DNA from: an uncultured Halomicronema sp.
GTDB taxonomy: Bacteria > Cyanobacteriota > Cyanobacteriia > Phormidesmidales > Phormidesmidaceae
Direction of reading: 5' to 3'
DNA length: 37,324 nucleotides
Assembly: GCA_937899725.1 (NCBI GenBank)
Contig: CALCCA010000085.1
Location: 1-37,324, forward strand
Below, piece by piece: positions 7,599 through 16,500 of the stretch (within the stretch, counting starts at the first letter, position 1; every line of letters starts with the position of its first letter). The translations under genes were made by a program, and so were the position numbers. Under the pieces are notes generated by a model, which saw only the letters and a list, made by a program, of their open reading frames with translations, was not told the DNA's origin and made no database searches.

Positions 7599-9728
7599 AT
7601 GTCGATAAACAAGGCCAACATAGCACCGAATGCCTCGATTGCCCCTCCCAGCATCTTGGTGGTTGAAGACGAAGGGTTGATTTCCCTTGATATCGAAACT
7701 CATTTACTGAACTTAGGCTATCAAATCTCTGGAATTGCAGAAACTGGCCAGGCATCGATAGAAAAGGCCCTAGAAGCGAGACCTGATTTAATCTTGATGG
7801 ATATTCGTCTTAAAGGGGAGATGGATGGGATTGAGGCCGCCTCTGCCATCACGGCTCAATTGGATGTTCCCATTATCTTTCTGACGGCATTCGCTGACCC
7901 CGAAACCCTCAAAAGAGCCAAACAGATATCACCCTTCGGCTATATCCTAAAGCCCTTCGACACGATTGATCTCCGCACAAGTATTGAAATTGCCCTGCAA
8001 AAGCATCGTTCAGATAAAGTCATCAAGCGACAGAAGAACTGGCTCAATACTGTTTTAGAAAGTATTGGTGATGCCGTTATCACCACTGATATTGTGGGAA
8101 ACATTACTTTCATTAATCGAGTCGCTGAGTCACTCACTCAGTGGAGCAAAGCTGAAGCGTTAGGCAAAAACATCAATGATGTGATGCCCCTAATGTCTAG
8201 CGAGAAAAGTCCCATTGAGAACCCGATTCTGCAGGCATTACAAAGGGGACAAGGGGATGCATTCACAGAAGGAACGTTATTGGTTACGAAGAATCAGCAA
8301 GAAGTTCCGGTTGAAGATAGTGCCGTCCTCATTTTAGATGCCAATCAGGAAGTTCATGGGGCCGTCATTGTATTTCGCGATGTGACGGAGCGTCTCAAGG
8401 CAAAGCAGCAATTGTTTCACCATGCCTATTATGATGCACTCACAAACTTACCAAACCGTTCATTTTTTATGGAGCGCGTCCAGCATGTCATTGACCTCAA
8501 CCAGCGATATAACAACTGCAAGTATGCAGTTTTATTTGTTGATTTAGATCGCTTTAAGATTGTCAACGATAGTTTAGGCCATCCCCTTGGTGATCAGCTC
8601 CTGATCACCACTGCTCAACGGCTGCAGGATTGTTTACGTTCTACAGATATCGTGGCCCGCTTCGGTGGGGATGAATTTGTCATCCTGGTAGAACAGATTT
8701 CTGATCTGGATATAGTTTGCCGATTAGCCCAACGGATTAATCGTGAACTCAGCACCCCCTGCCGGCTGGGAAATGGCGAATTCTTTAGTTCGGCCAGTAT
8801 TGGTATTGTCCAAGGAAAATCGCAGTATGCAAAGGCTGAAGATCTGATTCGAGATGCCGATATCGCGATGTATCAAGCGAAGGCCAATGGCAAAGGATGC
8901 TATGCCATTTTTGATGAAGCAATTCATGGACCAGTCAAAGGACGGCTAACGCTAGAGAATGATTTACGACGAGCGATTACCGACCATACATTAACAGTTT
9001 ATTATCAGCCGATTGTGTCGTTAGTCACTCAACAAATTACTGGGGTTGAAGCGCTAGTGCGCTGGCGGCATCCTGAGCGAGGGTTCATTCCTCCAGATGT
9101 CTTTATTCCGATTGCGGAAGAGACCGGACTCATTGTTCAGCTGGACCGATGGGTTCTATGTCAAGCCTGTCATCAGGTCAAAGCATGGCAGGAGCAGTCT
9201 CCTCAATCGGCACAGTTGAGCGTGAGCGTTAATCTATCTAGCCACCACTTTTCGCAGTCAGGCGTCGTGCACCAGGTCAAGCAAACGCTGGCCGAAACGA
9301 AGTTACCGGTAGAAAGCTTGAGGCTAGAAATTACGGAAACAGCGCTCATTGAGAACCCCAGGTCGGCAGCTCAGATCTTGTCGGAGTTAAAGCAGTTGGG
9401 CACCCAGATCTCTATTGACGACTTTGGGACGGGCTATTCATCCTTGAGTTATTTGCATAAGTATCCGATTGACACGCTTAAGGTAGACCGCTCTTTTATT
9501 CAAAATATTGACCGTAATAGTAATCAGTTTGAGATCGCCCGCACCATTATCATTTTGGCGAAGGCCCTCAATATGGCCGCGATTGCAGAAGGGATAGAAA
9601 CGGCAGAACAGCTCGCAGCGATGAAAAGTCTGGACTGCGACTATGCCCAAGGCTACTACTTTTACCGGCCATTAAGCGGCGAACAAGTGACAGCATTGCT
9701 GATGAATGCACAGGACTCACCATCGTGA
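7599..9728 (+). CDS. Response regulator REC-PAS-GGDEF-EAL, c-di-GMP turnover
   Basis: A 709-residue cytoplasmic protein. REC domain at about 17-135 with the VVEDE acidic pair and phospho-acceptor D68 in LILMDIRLKG; PAS at about 145-270; GGDEF at about 275-440 with intact GGDEF and an RSTD inhibitory site five residues before it; EAL at about 450-700 with EALVRW, NLSSHHF, EITETAL, DDFGTGYSSL, KVDRSFI and AEGIET. Both catalytic cores keep their key residues, so the protein may make and degrade c-di-GMP, switched by phosphorylation. It follows the ethylene-receptor-like kinase by 9 nt and is its probable cognate regulator. ATG start; the downstream flank is non-coding. Confidence 0.93.
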   Translation: MSINKANIAPNASIAPPSILVVEDEGLISLDIETHLLNLGYQISGIAETGQASIEKALEARPDLILMDIRLKGEMDGIEAASAITAQLDVPIIFLTAFADPETLKRAKQISPFGYILKPFDTIDLRTSIEIALQKHRSDKVIKRQKNWLNTVLESIGDAVITTDIVGNITFINRVAESLTQWSKAEALGKNINDVMPLMSSEKSPIENPILQALQRGQGDAFTEGTLLVTKNQQEVPVEDSAVLILDANQEVHGAVIVFRDVTERLKAKQQLFHHAYYDALTNLPNRSFFMERVQHVIDLNQRYNNCKYAVLFVDLDRFKIVNDSLGHPLGDQLLITTAQRLQDCLRSTDIVARFGGDEFVILVEQISDLDIVCRLAQRINRELSTPCRLGNGEFFSSASIGIVQGKSQYAKAEDLIRDADIAMYQAKANGKGCYAIFDEAIHGPVKGRLTLENDLRRAITDHTLTVYYQPIVSLVTQQITGVEALVRWRHPERGFIPPDVFIPIAEETGLIVQLDRWVLCQACHQVKAWQEQSPQSAQLSVSVNLSSHHFSQSGVVHQVKQTLAETKLPVESLRLEITETALIENPRSAAQILSELKQLGTQISIDDFGTGYSSLSYLHKYPIDTLKVDRSFIQNIDRNSNQFEIARTIIILAKALNMAAIAEGIETAEQLAAMKSLDCDYAQGYYFYRPLSGEQVTALLMNAQDSPS

Positions 9729-10228
9729 TGTCGATGAAGATGGGATTCTCATCAATCATCACTGTTAGAGTTGCCCTGTTTATTGAGTATCCAGTTCAGT
9801 CAAGGGAATGCGACCTCTGCGTGGACGACGCCCTAGTCGACTGCGGTGTGGTTTCATCAACCATTGCCGATGGCTAGGGAGCCGTGGGGGCAAGGGGGCC
9901 AGAGAACTGGGATAGTCGTCTCATACCAGTTCTACAAATTACAGCTACACAGACAAGTCGGCTTTCTCCCTCGGGGAGACGCGATGCGAACGACTCCGCT
10001 CAGCCGACGTTCCTTGAGCCGAGTCGAAAGGAAGATCCATAGCCCAGTTTCAGAGAATTGGTATTACGGCTGCCGTGGAGTACTAGGTCGGGCTGTTGTA
10101 AATGCAATGCCCCCATTGCCAATCTGATGCCACCCCATTCTGGCAATCATTTCCAGCCTTTTGTCTGGTACTTATGTCAAGGCTGGTAAGAACGGTGTGA
10201 GGTTGCGATCAGGCTGGCGCTGATCGAT
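9729..10228. other. 500-nt intergenic region with MITE-like element and possible gene relic
   Basis: No convincing gene. It holds the inverted-repeat element described at 9923-10064. A 33-codon frame at 10102-10200 begins MQCPHCQSDATPFWQSF, recalling the CxxC zinc ribbon at the start of some IS1-type helper proteins, then decays; this is too little to call an IS. The last part runs into the duplicated segment at 10229. Confidence 0.45.
9923..10064. mobile_element. Possible MITE, 142 bp with 11-bp terminal inverted repeats
   Basis: ATACCAGTTCT at 9923-9933 faces AGAATTGGTAT at 10054-10064; ten of eleven positions pair. The interior has no gene and includes a GC-rich stretch of the kind often scattered in cyanobacterial intergenic DNA. 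No target duplication is obvious to me. Confidence 0.35.
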
Positions 10229-10586
10229 GCGATCGCCCAACTCTCGCCATACGTCTAAGGTGGGGGCCGCCCAAAGTCAGGATAATGAAGCCACACCGGG
10301 TAAAAGGACGCTGTGTTGTGGCGAAGTCAGACAAAAAGCGGTTGTTAGGACTGCCGCGCCTGCAGGCCGGTAAGCGCAGTCAAAAACGCGGCAATATCGC
10401 GCAAACCCTCCGTCAGCGGGAGCTGTCGCGGGTGAGCGGACGCTTCAGTTTCTTCCGCAGTCAGGCGCTCTATCGCATTTACTCGGTGGTGCCCGCGCGC
10501 TATCGCTGGCTGCTGCCGATGCTGCGCGACTCGTTGCCAGGCGTCGCTGAGGCTGAGGAGGCCGAGACTGAGGCGGCGGCGATCGC
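10229..10586 (+). repeat. 358-bp duplication (copy 2), 5' region of the pseudokinase gene
   Basis: The intact counterpart of 5393-5750, again framed by GCGATCGC at 10229-10236 and 10579-10586. It includes about 90 nt of upstream DNA, so any promoter or leader signal of the first gene of the CIS cluster exists twice in the window. Confidence 0.85.
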
Positions 10587-12702
10587 GGCTGAGGCGGCGG
10601 CACTGGCCGAACCGCTGGTGGATACCTTACTGCTGCCACCACTTGCCCCAGGCACCAAACTGTTGGGCCAGCTCGGCAGTTACCGGGTCGAAGCCCAGAT
10701 CAGCGTGCGGGGGCGCGGTCGCGTCTATCGAGGGTGGCGCATTGGCAGTGAGCAACCGGTCAGCCTGCGAGAATATTTGCTGCCGCCCCAGCAGTTTAGT
10801 CAGGCCGAAATTCGCCAGCGGCAAGCTGGGTTTCGCGATCGCGGTGGGTTGGCGCTAGCCGACGGGCGGCCCGAACGGTTTCGGTTGATTCAGCCGCAGG
10901 ATGCGATTCCCGACCAGCAGGAACCTCGCTGCTATCTCATCGGCTTTAGCGGCTTAGACCTGTTGCCCTCCCTGCGGAGTCATTTAGAGCAGCAACCTCA
11001 CCCCTGGGCAGCGCCCCCAGTCTGGCGCTTTTTTAACCAGATTTTGCAAACGTTGGAGTCGCTGCATGGGCAAAAATATGTGGTGCCCGCCGGCCAGGTG
11101 CGACCCGGTCTCGTGCATGGCAATCTCAGCCTTGATAGCGTCTTAATCGATTGGCCTGATGATCCAGCACTGGCGGGTGATCCGCAGTTTTTGATCTATC
11201 TGACCGACTTGCAGCTCTGGGAAAACCTGTTTACGCCGCCCCAAGACAGTTTGCCGACGACGACTGTAGCCGACGATTTAACGGCGGTCGGGCAGATCGG
11301 CTATCAATTGCTGACCGGGGCGGCGATCGCTGAGACTGAGGGCCGCGATCCGCGTCAGCCCCAAGACTGGCCCGCTGCGGTGCAGCCGCAGCTGCGAGAC
11401 TTTACCTATCGCCTGTTGGGACTGCGGACGCCCTTTGCCAGTGCCGAAGCGGCGCGGCGGGCGATTCCGCGCGATTGGCAATTGCTGGCTGCGACGCCGA
11501 TCACCGATGACTCAACGGATCTAGAGGAAACATCCCGCCCGCGCTGGTGGCGCTGGCTGGTCGCCGCCCTCATCTTGGCACTGTTGGGGGGCGCGTTAGG
11601 TTGGTGGTTGACCCGTCGCCGGCTGGCGATCGCTAGCCCCAGCGGGCCGCCCCAGCTCTGTTGCTTTGCCGAAGCGGTGGGGGTACCACGGGGACGCTTT
11701 ACCTATGCCGGTGAGAAGGACAGCCTGGGCGCTTACGTGCTGCGGCAGAAGAACTTGGTCTTTCCTGACATGACGGTGGAAGGGGCAATTGAGGCGGCCT
11801 ATCCCGAGGTGGCTCTGACCTATCAACCGCTGGCAACAGATGAGGCGGCGATTGGCACCGTGCTGGATGAAGAGGCGGATTTTGCCCTATCGGCGCTGTT
11901 TGGCAACAGTACCCGGGCCGTGTTGCCGCTGCCACCCACCGTGCAGTCAGTGCCCGTGGCCCACGATGCGATCGCGGTGTTTGTCGCCTTTAGCTATGCC
12001 GAGCGATCGCGGGGCCTGCCACAGGGGTTGCAGGGGCAGCTGACCTTTGAACAACTGCGACAGCTCTACACCGGCCAAATCGTGAACTGGCAGACGCTAG
12101 GTGGGCCAGACTTGCCTGTGCAGCTCTATGTTCCGTCAGAACCCGACCTCGTGGCCATTTTTGAACGGCAGGTGCTACAAGACCCCACGGCGATCGCCAC
12201 CTTTCGCTCACTCTTAGAGTCACCCGCCACCTTTACCGATGAGGCAGTCACGGATCGCCCCCCAGTGAAGGTGTTGCGCACCTTTGAGATTTTACGCGGG
12301 GTGATTCAAGATTTTGAAGCCGAGGCGATCGGCAGCATTGGCTTTGGGCCGCTGAGTCAAGTGTTTGGTCAGTGTTCGGTCTATCCGCTGGCGCTGCAGG
12401 CCGAGGAGGGTGAATTTGTGCAGGCGATCGCCGATGGCCAAACGGGACGGGCCATTGACCCCACCATCGACCTCTGTCAAGACAAGGGTAGTTATCGCCG
12501 CGACTATACCGCCATTTTGACCGGCCACTATCCCCTCGCCTATCCCCTAGAGGTGATTTTTCCCTACGACAATAGTCGGCCCCCCATGGGGCGCAAGGTG
12601 GCCGAAATCTTGCAGTCTCAAGAAAGTCAGCTGCTGTTAGAACGAGCGGGCCTCGTGCCCATCGCAGAGCCGGAGCCCGCGTCGCCCCGTCGCCAAAACT
12701 AG
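10318..12702 (+). CDS. Membrane protein: degenerate protein-kinase domain, TM helix, PstS-like substrate-binding domain
   Basis: 794 residues from a GTG with an AAGGA site 8 nt ahead; an ATG at 10285 is in frame but poorly spaced from any such site. Residues 1-110 are basic then Ala/Glu-rich. Residues about 115-385 follow a Ser/Thr-kinase layout but lack catalytic residues: VSLREYLLP where the Lys strand should be, LVHGNLSLDSVLI instead of HRD...N, and LTDLQLWENL instead of DFG, so it is a pseudokinase. RWLVAALILALLGGALGWWL (about 413-432) is one TM helix flanked by Arg. Residues 445-790 resemble a phosphate/PBP-like binding protein (GRFTYAGEKDSLGAYVL, FEQLRQLYTGQIVNW). With the kinase side inside, the binding domain is periplasmic or lumenal. 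It stands directly ahead of the CIS structural genes on the same strand and may be a sensor for the particle. Confidence 0.75.
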   Translation: MAKSDKKRLLGLPRLQAGKRSQKRGNIAQTLRQRELSRVSGRFSFFRSQALYRIYSVVPARYRWLLPMLRDSLPGVAEAEEAETEAAAIAAEAAALAEPLVDTLLLPPLAPGTKLLGQLGSYRVEAQISVRGRGRVYRGWRIGSEQPVSLREYLLPPQQFSQAEIRQRQAGFRDRGGLALADGRPERFRLIQPQDAIPDQQEPRCYLIGFSGLDLLPSLRSHLEQQPHPWAAPPVWRFFNQILQTLESLHGQKYVVPAGQVRPGLVHGNLSLDSVLIDWPDDPALAGDPQFLIYLTDLQLWENLFTPPQDSLPTTTVADDLTAVGQIGYQLLTGAAIAETEGRDPRQPQDWPAAVQPQLRDFTYRLLGLRTPFASAEAARRAIPRDWQLLAATPITDDSTDLEETSRPRWWRWLVAALILALLGGALGWWLTRRRLAIASPSGPPQLCCFAEAVGVPRGRFTYAGEKDSLGAYVLRQKNLVFPDMTVEGAIEAAYPEVALTYQPLATDEAAIGTVLDEEADFALSALFGNSTRAVLPLPPTVQSVPVAHDAIAVFVAFSYAERSRGLPQGLQGQLTFEQLRQLYTGQIVNWQTLGGPDLPVQLYVPSEPDLVAIFERQVLQDPTAIATFRSLLESPATFTDEAVTDRPPVKVLRTFEILRGVIQDFEAEAIGSIGFGPLSQVFGQCSVYPLALQAEEGEFVQAIADGQTGRAIDPTIDLCQDKGSYRRDYTAILTGHYPLAYPLEVIFPYDNSRPPMGRKVAEILQSQESQLLLERAGLVPIAEPEPASPRRQN

Positions 12703-12772
12703 ACTTTGGTCGAATAGGTTTCCGGTCGGGGGTTGGCCACAATGGACGCAATCATCAGGGGGACTGAGGGGC

Positions 12773-13054
12773 ATGAATCGCTTTCCATTTCCGTGGGCGG
12801 GCGATCGCCACATTGCCCAGGGTGACTGTCGGTCGTCGCCGTTGCCGCCTGTCCGGGTCACCCGTGCCGCTGGGTATGCCGCCCCGGCTGGGGTGCAAAT
12901 CTCAGCGCGATCGCGCCATCGTCTGGGTCGCACCGCCCGCCAGGTCAGGCGCAATCCCCATTTGAGGCGGCAGTTGAGCGAGCGCCTCTATGCCCTCTGG
13001 CAAGCCGAGCAGCGACTGCAGCGCGATCGCGATCGACCCAACTTAGACCGATAG
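12773..13054 (+). CDS. Small basic CIS-cluster protein of unknown function (93 aa)
   Basis: A 93-residue Arg-rich protein placed between the pseudokinase gene and the tube gene. The first 55 residues are Pro/Arg-rich without family features. The end, LRRQLSERLYALWQAEQR, LQRDRDR, looks like an amphipathic helix and shares the pattern L-x4-Y-x-L...[RH]-D-R-[DE]-R with the extreme C-terminus of the giant protein at 13594-18834. That likeness and the operon position support it as real. The ATG has a GAGGGG site only about 2 nt away, so the true start may be downstream. Possibly a small baseplate or tube assembly factor; this is inference. Confidence 0.5.
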   Translation: MNRFPFPWAGDRHIAQGDCRSSPLPPVRVTRAAGYAAPAGVQISARSRHRLGRTARQVRRNPHLRRQLSERLYALWQAEQRLQRDRDRPNLDR

Positions 13055-13078
13055 TCAGGGTGGCAAGGTAGGTCAGCA

Positions 13079-13597
13079 GTGTCTTTTTCCGTCGATCAAC
13101 TCCAAAACTACGTCACCTCACAGCGGTTTTACGTCTATATCGAAGGGGATAGTGAGCCCTCGGCCTGCTTTAGCGAATGCTCTGGCTTGTCGTATAAGGC
13201 CAAGGTCAAACGCTTTTTTGAAGGGGGCGCCAACAACCGCGAGCGCATCTTGGTGGGCCAACCCAAATTTAAGGAAATTAAGCTGAAGCGGGGCGTCAGC
13301 GACAACATGGTGTTTTGGGACTGGATTAACCAGGTTTGGAATCCCGACCCCACTCAGCCCGGCATTCGTCGCAATATCAGCGTGGTGGTCTTTAACCCAG
13401 CGGGGCAAGGCATCCAGTGCTGGACGGTGATTGGCGCATTCCCCACCAGTTGGAAGGCCCCTGCCCTGAAAGCGAAAGCAAAAAACTTAGCCCTAGAGGA
13501 ACTGCGGCTCGCCTTTGAAGGGTTAGAAGTCTCGACAACGGTCGTCTCAGGCGCAACGCAGCTGAGTGGTCGCGATGAGACGGGAGAATTTGGATGA
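13079..13597 (+). CDS. Tail tube protein, T4 gp19 / Afp1-Afp5 family
   Basis: A 172-residue protein with the gp19-like tube pattern: YVYIEGDSEPSACFSECSGL near the start, KVKRFFEGGANN, IKLKRGVSDNMVFWDWI, RNISVVVFNPAG, CWTVIGAFPTSWKAP, and LALEELRLAFEGLEV near the end. Members stack as hexameric rings to form the inner tube of contractile particles. Length fits the family (about 145-175). It starts with GTG and ends overlapping the next gene by ATGA. eCIS clusters often carry two or three tube paralogues; only one is seen here. Confidence 0.92.
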   Translation: MSFSVDQLQNYVTSQRFYVYIEGDSEPSACFSECSGLSYKAKVKRFFEGGANNRERILVGQPKFKEIKLKRGVSDNMVFWDWINQVWNPDPTQPGIRRNISVVVFNPAGQGIQCWTVIGAFPTSWKAPALKAKAKNLALEELRLAFEGLEVSTTVVSGATQLSGRDETGEFG

Positions 13598-16500
13598 CGA
13601 TTACCCCGATGGCGGCGGGGTCAGTGGCCTCACCTGATCGCCCCCTGGGCGCTAGCCCAGCGCTGGGTACAACGGTTATTTCACCCAAGCTGATCGCCCC
13701 CTTGGGAGCGCAATCGCTCACGGTGTTGCAGCCGTTTCCCAATGCGCATTGGGTGGCCGAGGGTGAAACCGCTCAGACGGTACCCCTACAGGCGCGATCG
13801 CAGCCGCCATCAGAGACCAATACCGGGTCGCCCGCCCGCACCGAGGGCGCACCCGCGATCCAACCCGCCGCCGCCGAGCCAGCACCGACCTCATCAGATT
13901 CACCGGCCTCAGGGCGATCTCCGATCATTCAAACCGCGATGGGGGCAGCCCCAGCATCCCCCCCCGCCCCGCGATCGCCAGAAACGCCTGCGGGAAACGC
14001 CGCCACGCCAGTTCCCTCTCTACAAGCACAATCAACCCAAACGCCATCCACTGATTCTGCGACATCGCCCTCCCCAACCTCTCAGGAAGCCGTCGCCTCA
14101 GCTCCCCCACCATCGCCCCCCACCGCACCCTCAACTGCGGCTCCAGCAGTGCAGGCGCAAGCAGCCCCAACCCCTACGCCCCCTGCCGAAACACCCCCAT
14201 CGACTACTGCACCGACAACACAAGCGCAAGCGGTGACCCCTCCCCCCCCTTCTGTTGAAACTGCACCATCCACTGCTGCACCCTCAATACAGACGCAAGT
14301 CGCACCCCCTTCCACACCTGCTCCTGAAGCAACAGCATCAGCTGCCGCGCCATCATTACAGGCGCAAGCGGCGAATCCCTCCACATCCCCGACCCAATCT
14401 CCTGAGGTACAACGCTCGCCGTCGGGTTCTCCGCCATCAGCCGATGCCCCAGCAGCAGCGCTGCCGTCTGCACCGTTAGCATCAGGGAACTCACCCAGTT
14501 CACCTCAAATTCAAGCCAGTTCGGATCCGCAACCACCCATATCAGCGCCGCCGCCCCGCCCAACGACAACATCCCCTGTGGTTCAAGCGCAATCAGAACA
14601 AAGTGCCTCGCCACCAGCAGCCCCCGCTCCCCTGGTTTCATCATCAGCATCGTTAACACCCGAAAATTCACCCCAGTCACCCACCGTTCAAGCTCGGCCA
14701 ACCCCGCAGCCACTGGCATCAGCGCCAGAGCCAGCCCAGACGACGACGGCATCCCCTGTGGTGCAAGCACAGTCAGGAAATGACACACCATTACAATCGT
14801 CGTCTGCTCCCCCCACTCCAGCAACGGCATCAGCGACCGGGTCGCCGCCGTTGGCGCCCGATCGCGCGTCCAGTCCAGCATCAATTCAAGCGCAAGCGAT
14901 GCCGGAGCGATCTCCCCAGGTTGCGGCTGAATCGCCCTCACTGCAGGCGCAGCCAGACCCGGCTTCACTGTTAATGCCCACCACCGCTGCCCCCAGTCCA
15001 CCTCAAATCCAAGCCAGCTCAGCCGGAAGCCCCCAGCCAGATTCGATTACCCCGCCTGCGGTGCAAGCAGCAACGGATGCAAGCTCAGCCGCAACACCCC
15101 CGCCGCGATCGCCCGACTCGTCACCGACCATGGCCACCACAGTAGCCCAGGCGATGCCCACCGTACAGCGTCAGAGTGTTGATGCGGAGCCGAGCGTGCA
15201 GCGATCGCCCTCAACGGGCCTAGACAGTTCACCCGCCGCGCCGGCTGTCCAGCCCGCGCAGCCAACGACAGCGGAACCCTCTACATCGAGCGTGGATGGG
15301 ACGATTCAGCAACAGAGCGGCCCGGCCCCAACTGCCCTAAGCAGATCAACTCCCAACGGCGAGCGACCAACGCCCCCAACTGCCGAATCGACTCAGCCGG
15401 ACGTTCTGCAGCGCTCACCCGATCTCATGACACCCCCGGCAGCGGATGTCACCATTGCGCCATCGCCGTCACCAGTCAACGTCCCGCCGACTACGGACAG
15501 CACGACACCCGCGTCCGATACGGCGACACCCCCTGTTCAGCGGCAAGCTGCGCCTGCCAGTAGCCCGGCAATAATCTCCCCGCAACCTGCCGCTTCATCT
15601 GCTGCCAGCCCCACTAGCTCCGCCAGTTCAGACTCACTGGCCGTGCAACGCCAAGACGATGCCACCGGAGAGATGAGTGGACAAAAGTTGCCGAGCACCG
15701 CCGCAACGACACCAGTTCAGCCAGCGACGGTGACACCACCCGCAACGGTGCAGCGATCGCCTGCGAATACTCCTGACACCTCTGCCGTCAGTAGCTCACC
15801 CGACGCCTCCCTGCCGACATCGGGAACCCCGTCCGCCGTGCCGCTACAGCGCCAATCGGCATCAGCCTCTGAGAGATCAATGCTCCCGACGATAGACGGC
15901 CCCACTAACGCACCCAAGATTCAGCGATCGCCCACCGCTACCGCATCGGCAACTGACGGTTCAGTACAGCGGCAGACAGACTCTACAGTTCAGGCATCAC
16001 AGACGGTTCAAGCGTCACCGACAGCGGTGGCGGGAACCTCCCCAACACCAAGCAGTGAGGCTGCTCGCCCGACCGTGCAGCGATCGCCCGCTGCACCGGT
16101 ATCAGCACCAGTTTCTACAGGGCAGGGTGAGGTAGAGTGCGCCCCTACAACTGCTGACAGCCCAGCCATACAGCGACAACCGGTTCCGTCACCTACTATC
16201 GCAGAGCCAGCCACCGCAGGCATCACGCCCAGCGAATCGTCGCCTCTACAGCGATCGCCCGACCCCGATAGCGCTGTTACGTCACCCGCAGCCGCCGGCG
16301 AGGTTGCCGTACAACGGCAAGCGGACTCATCGCCATCAACTCCGATCGCCCCCGCACAGCCAGAGGCAACGTTGGCGACAAATTCGGTGCAGCGGCAAGT
16401 GTCTTCAGGATCGCCAGAGGTGTCGTCACCACCGACGAACGGGGAGGGCGATCGCCCGACCGTGCAGCGATCGCCGGATAGCGCAGCAGTCAGCCCCCCA

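Noticed and set aside
9846-10127. A 93-codon open frame in the 500-nt gap
   Set aside because: It runs through the MITE-like inverted repeat and generic intergenic sequence; no domain or ribosome-binding site.
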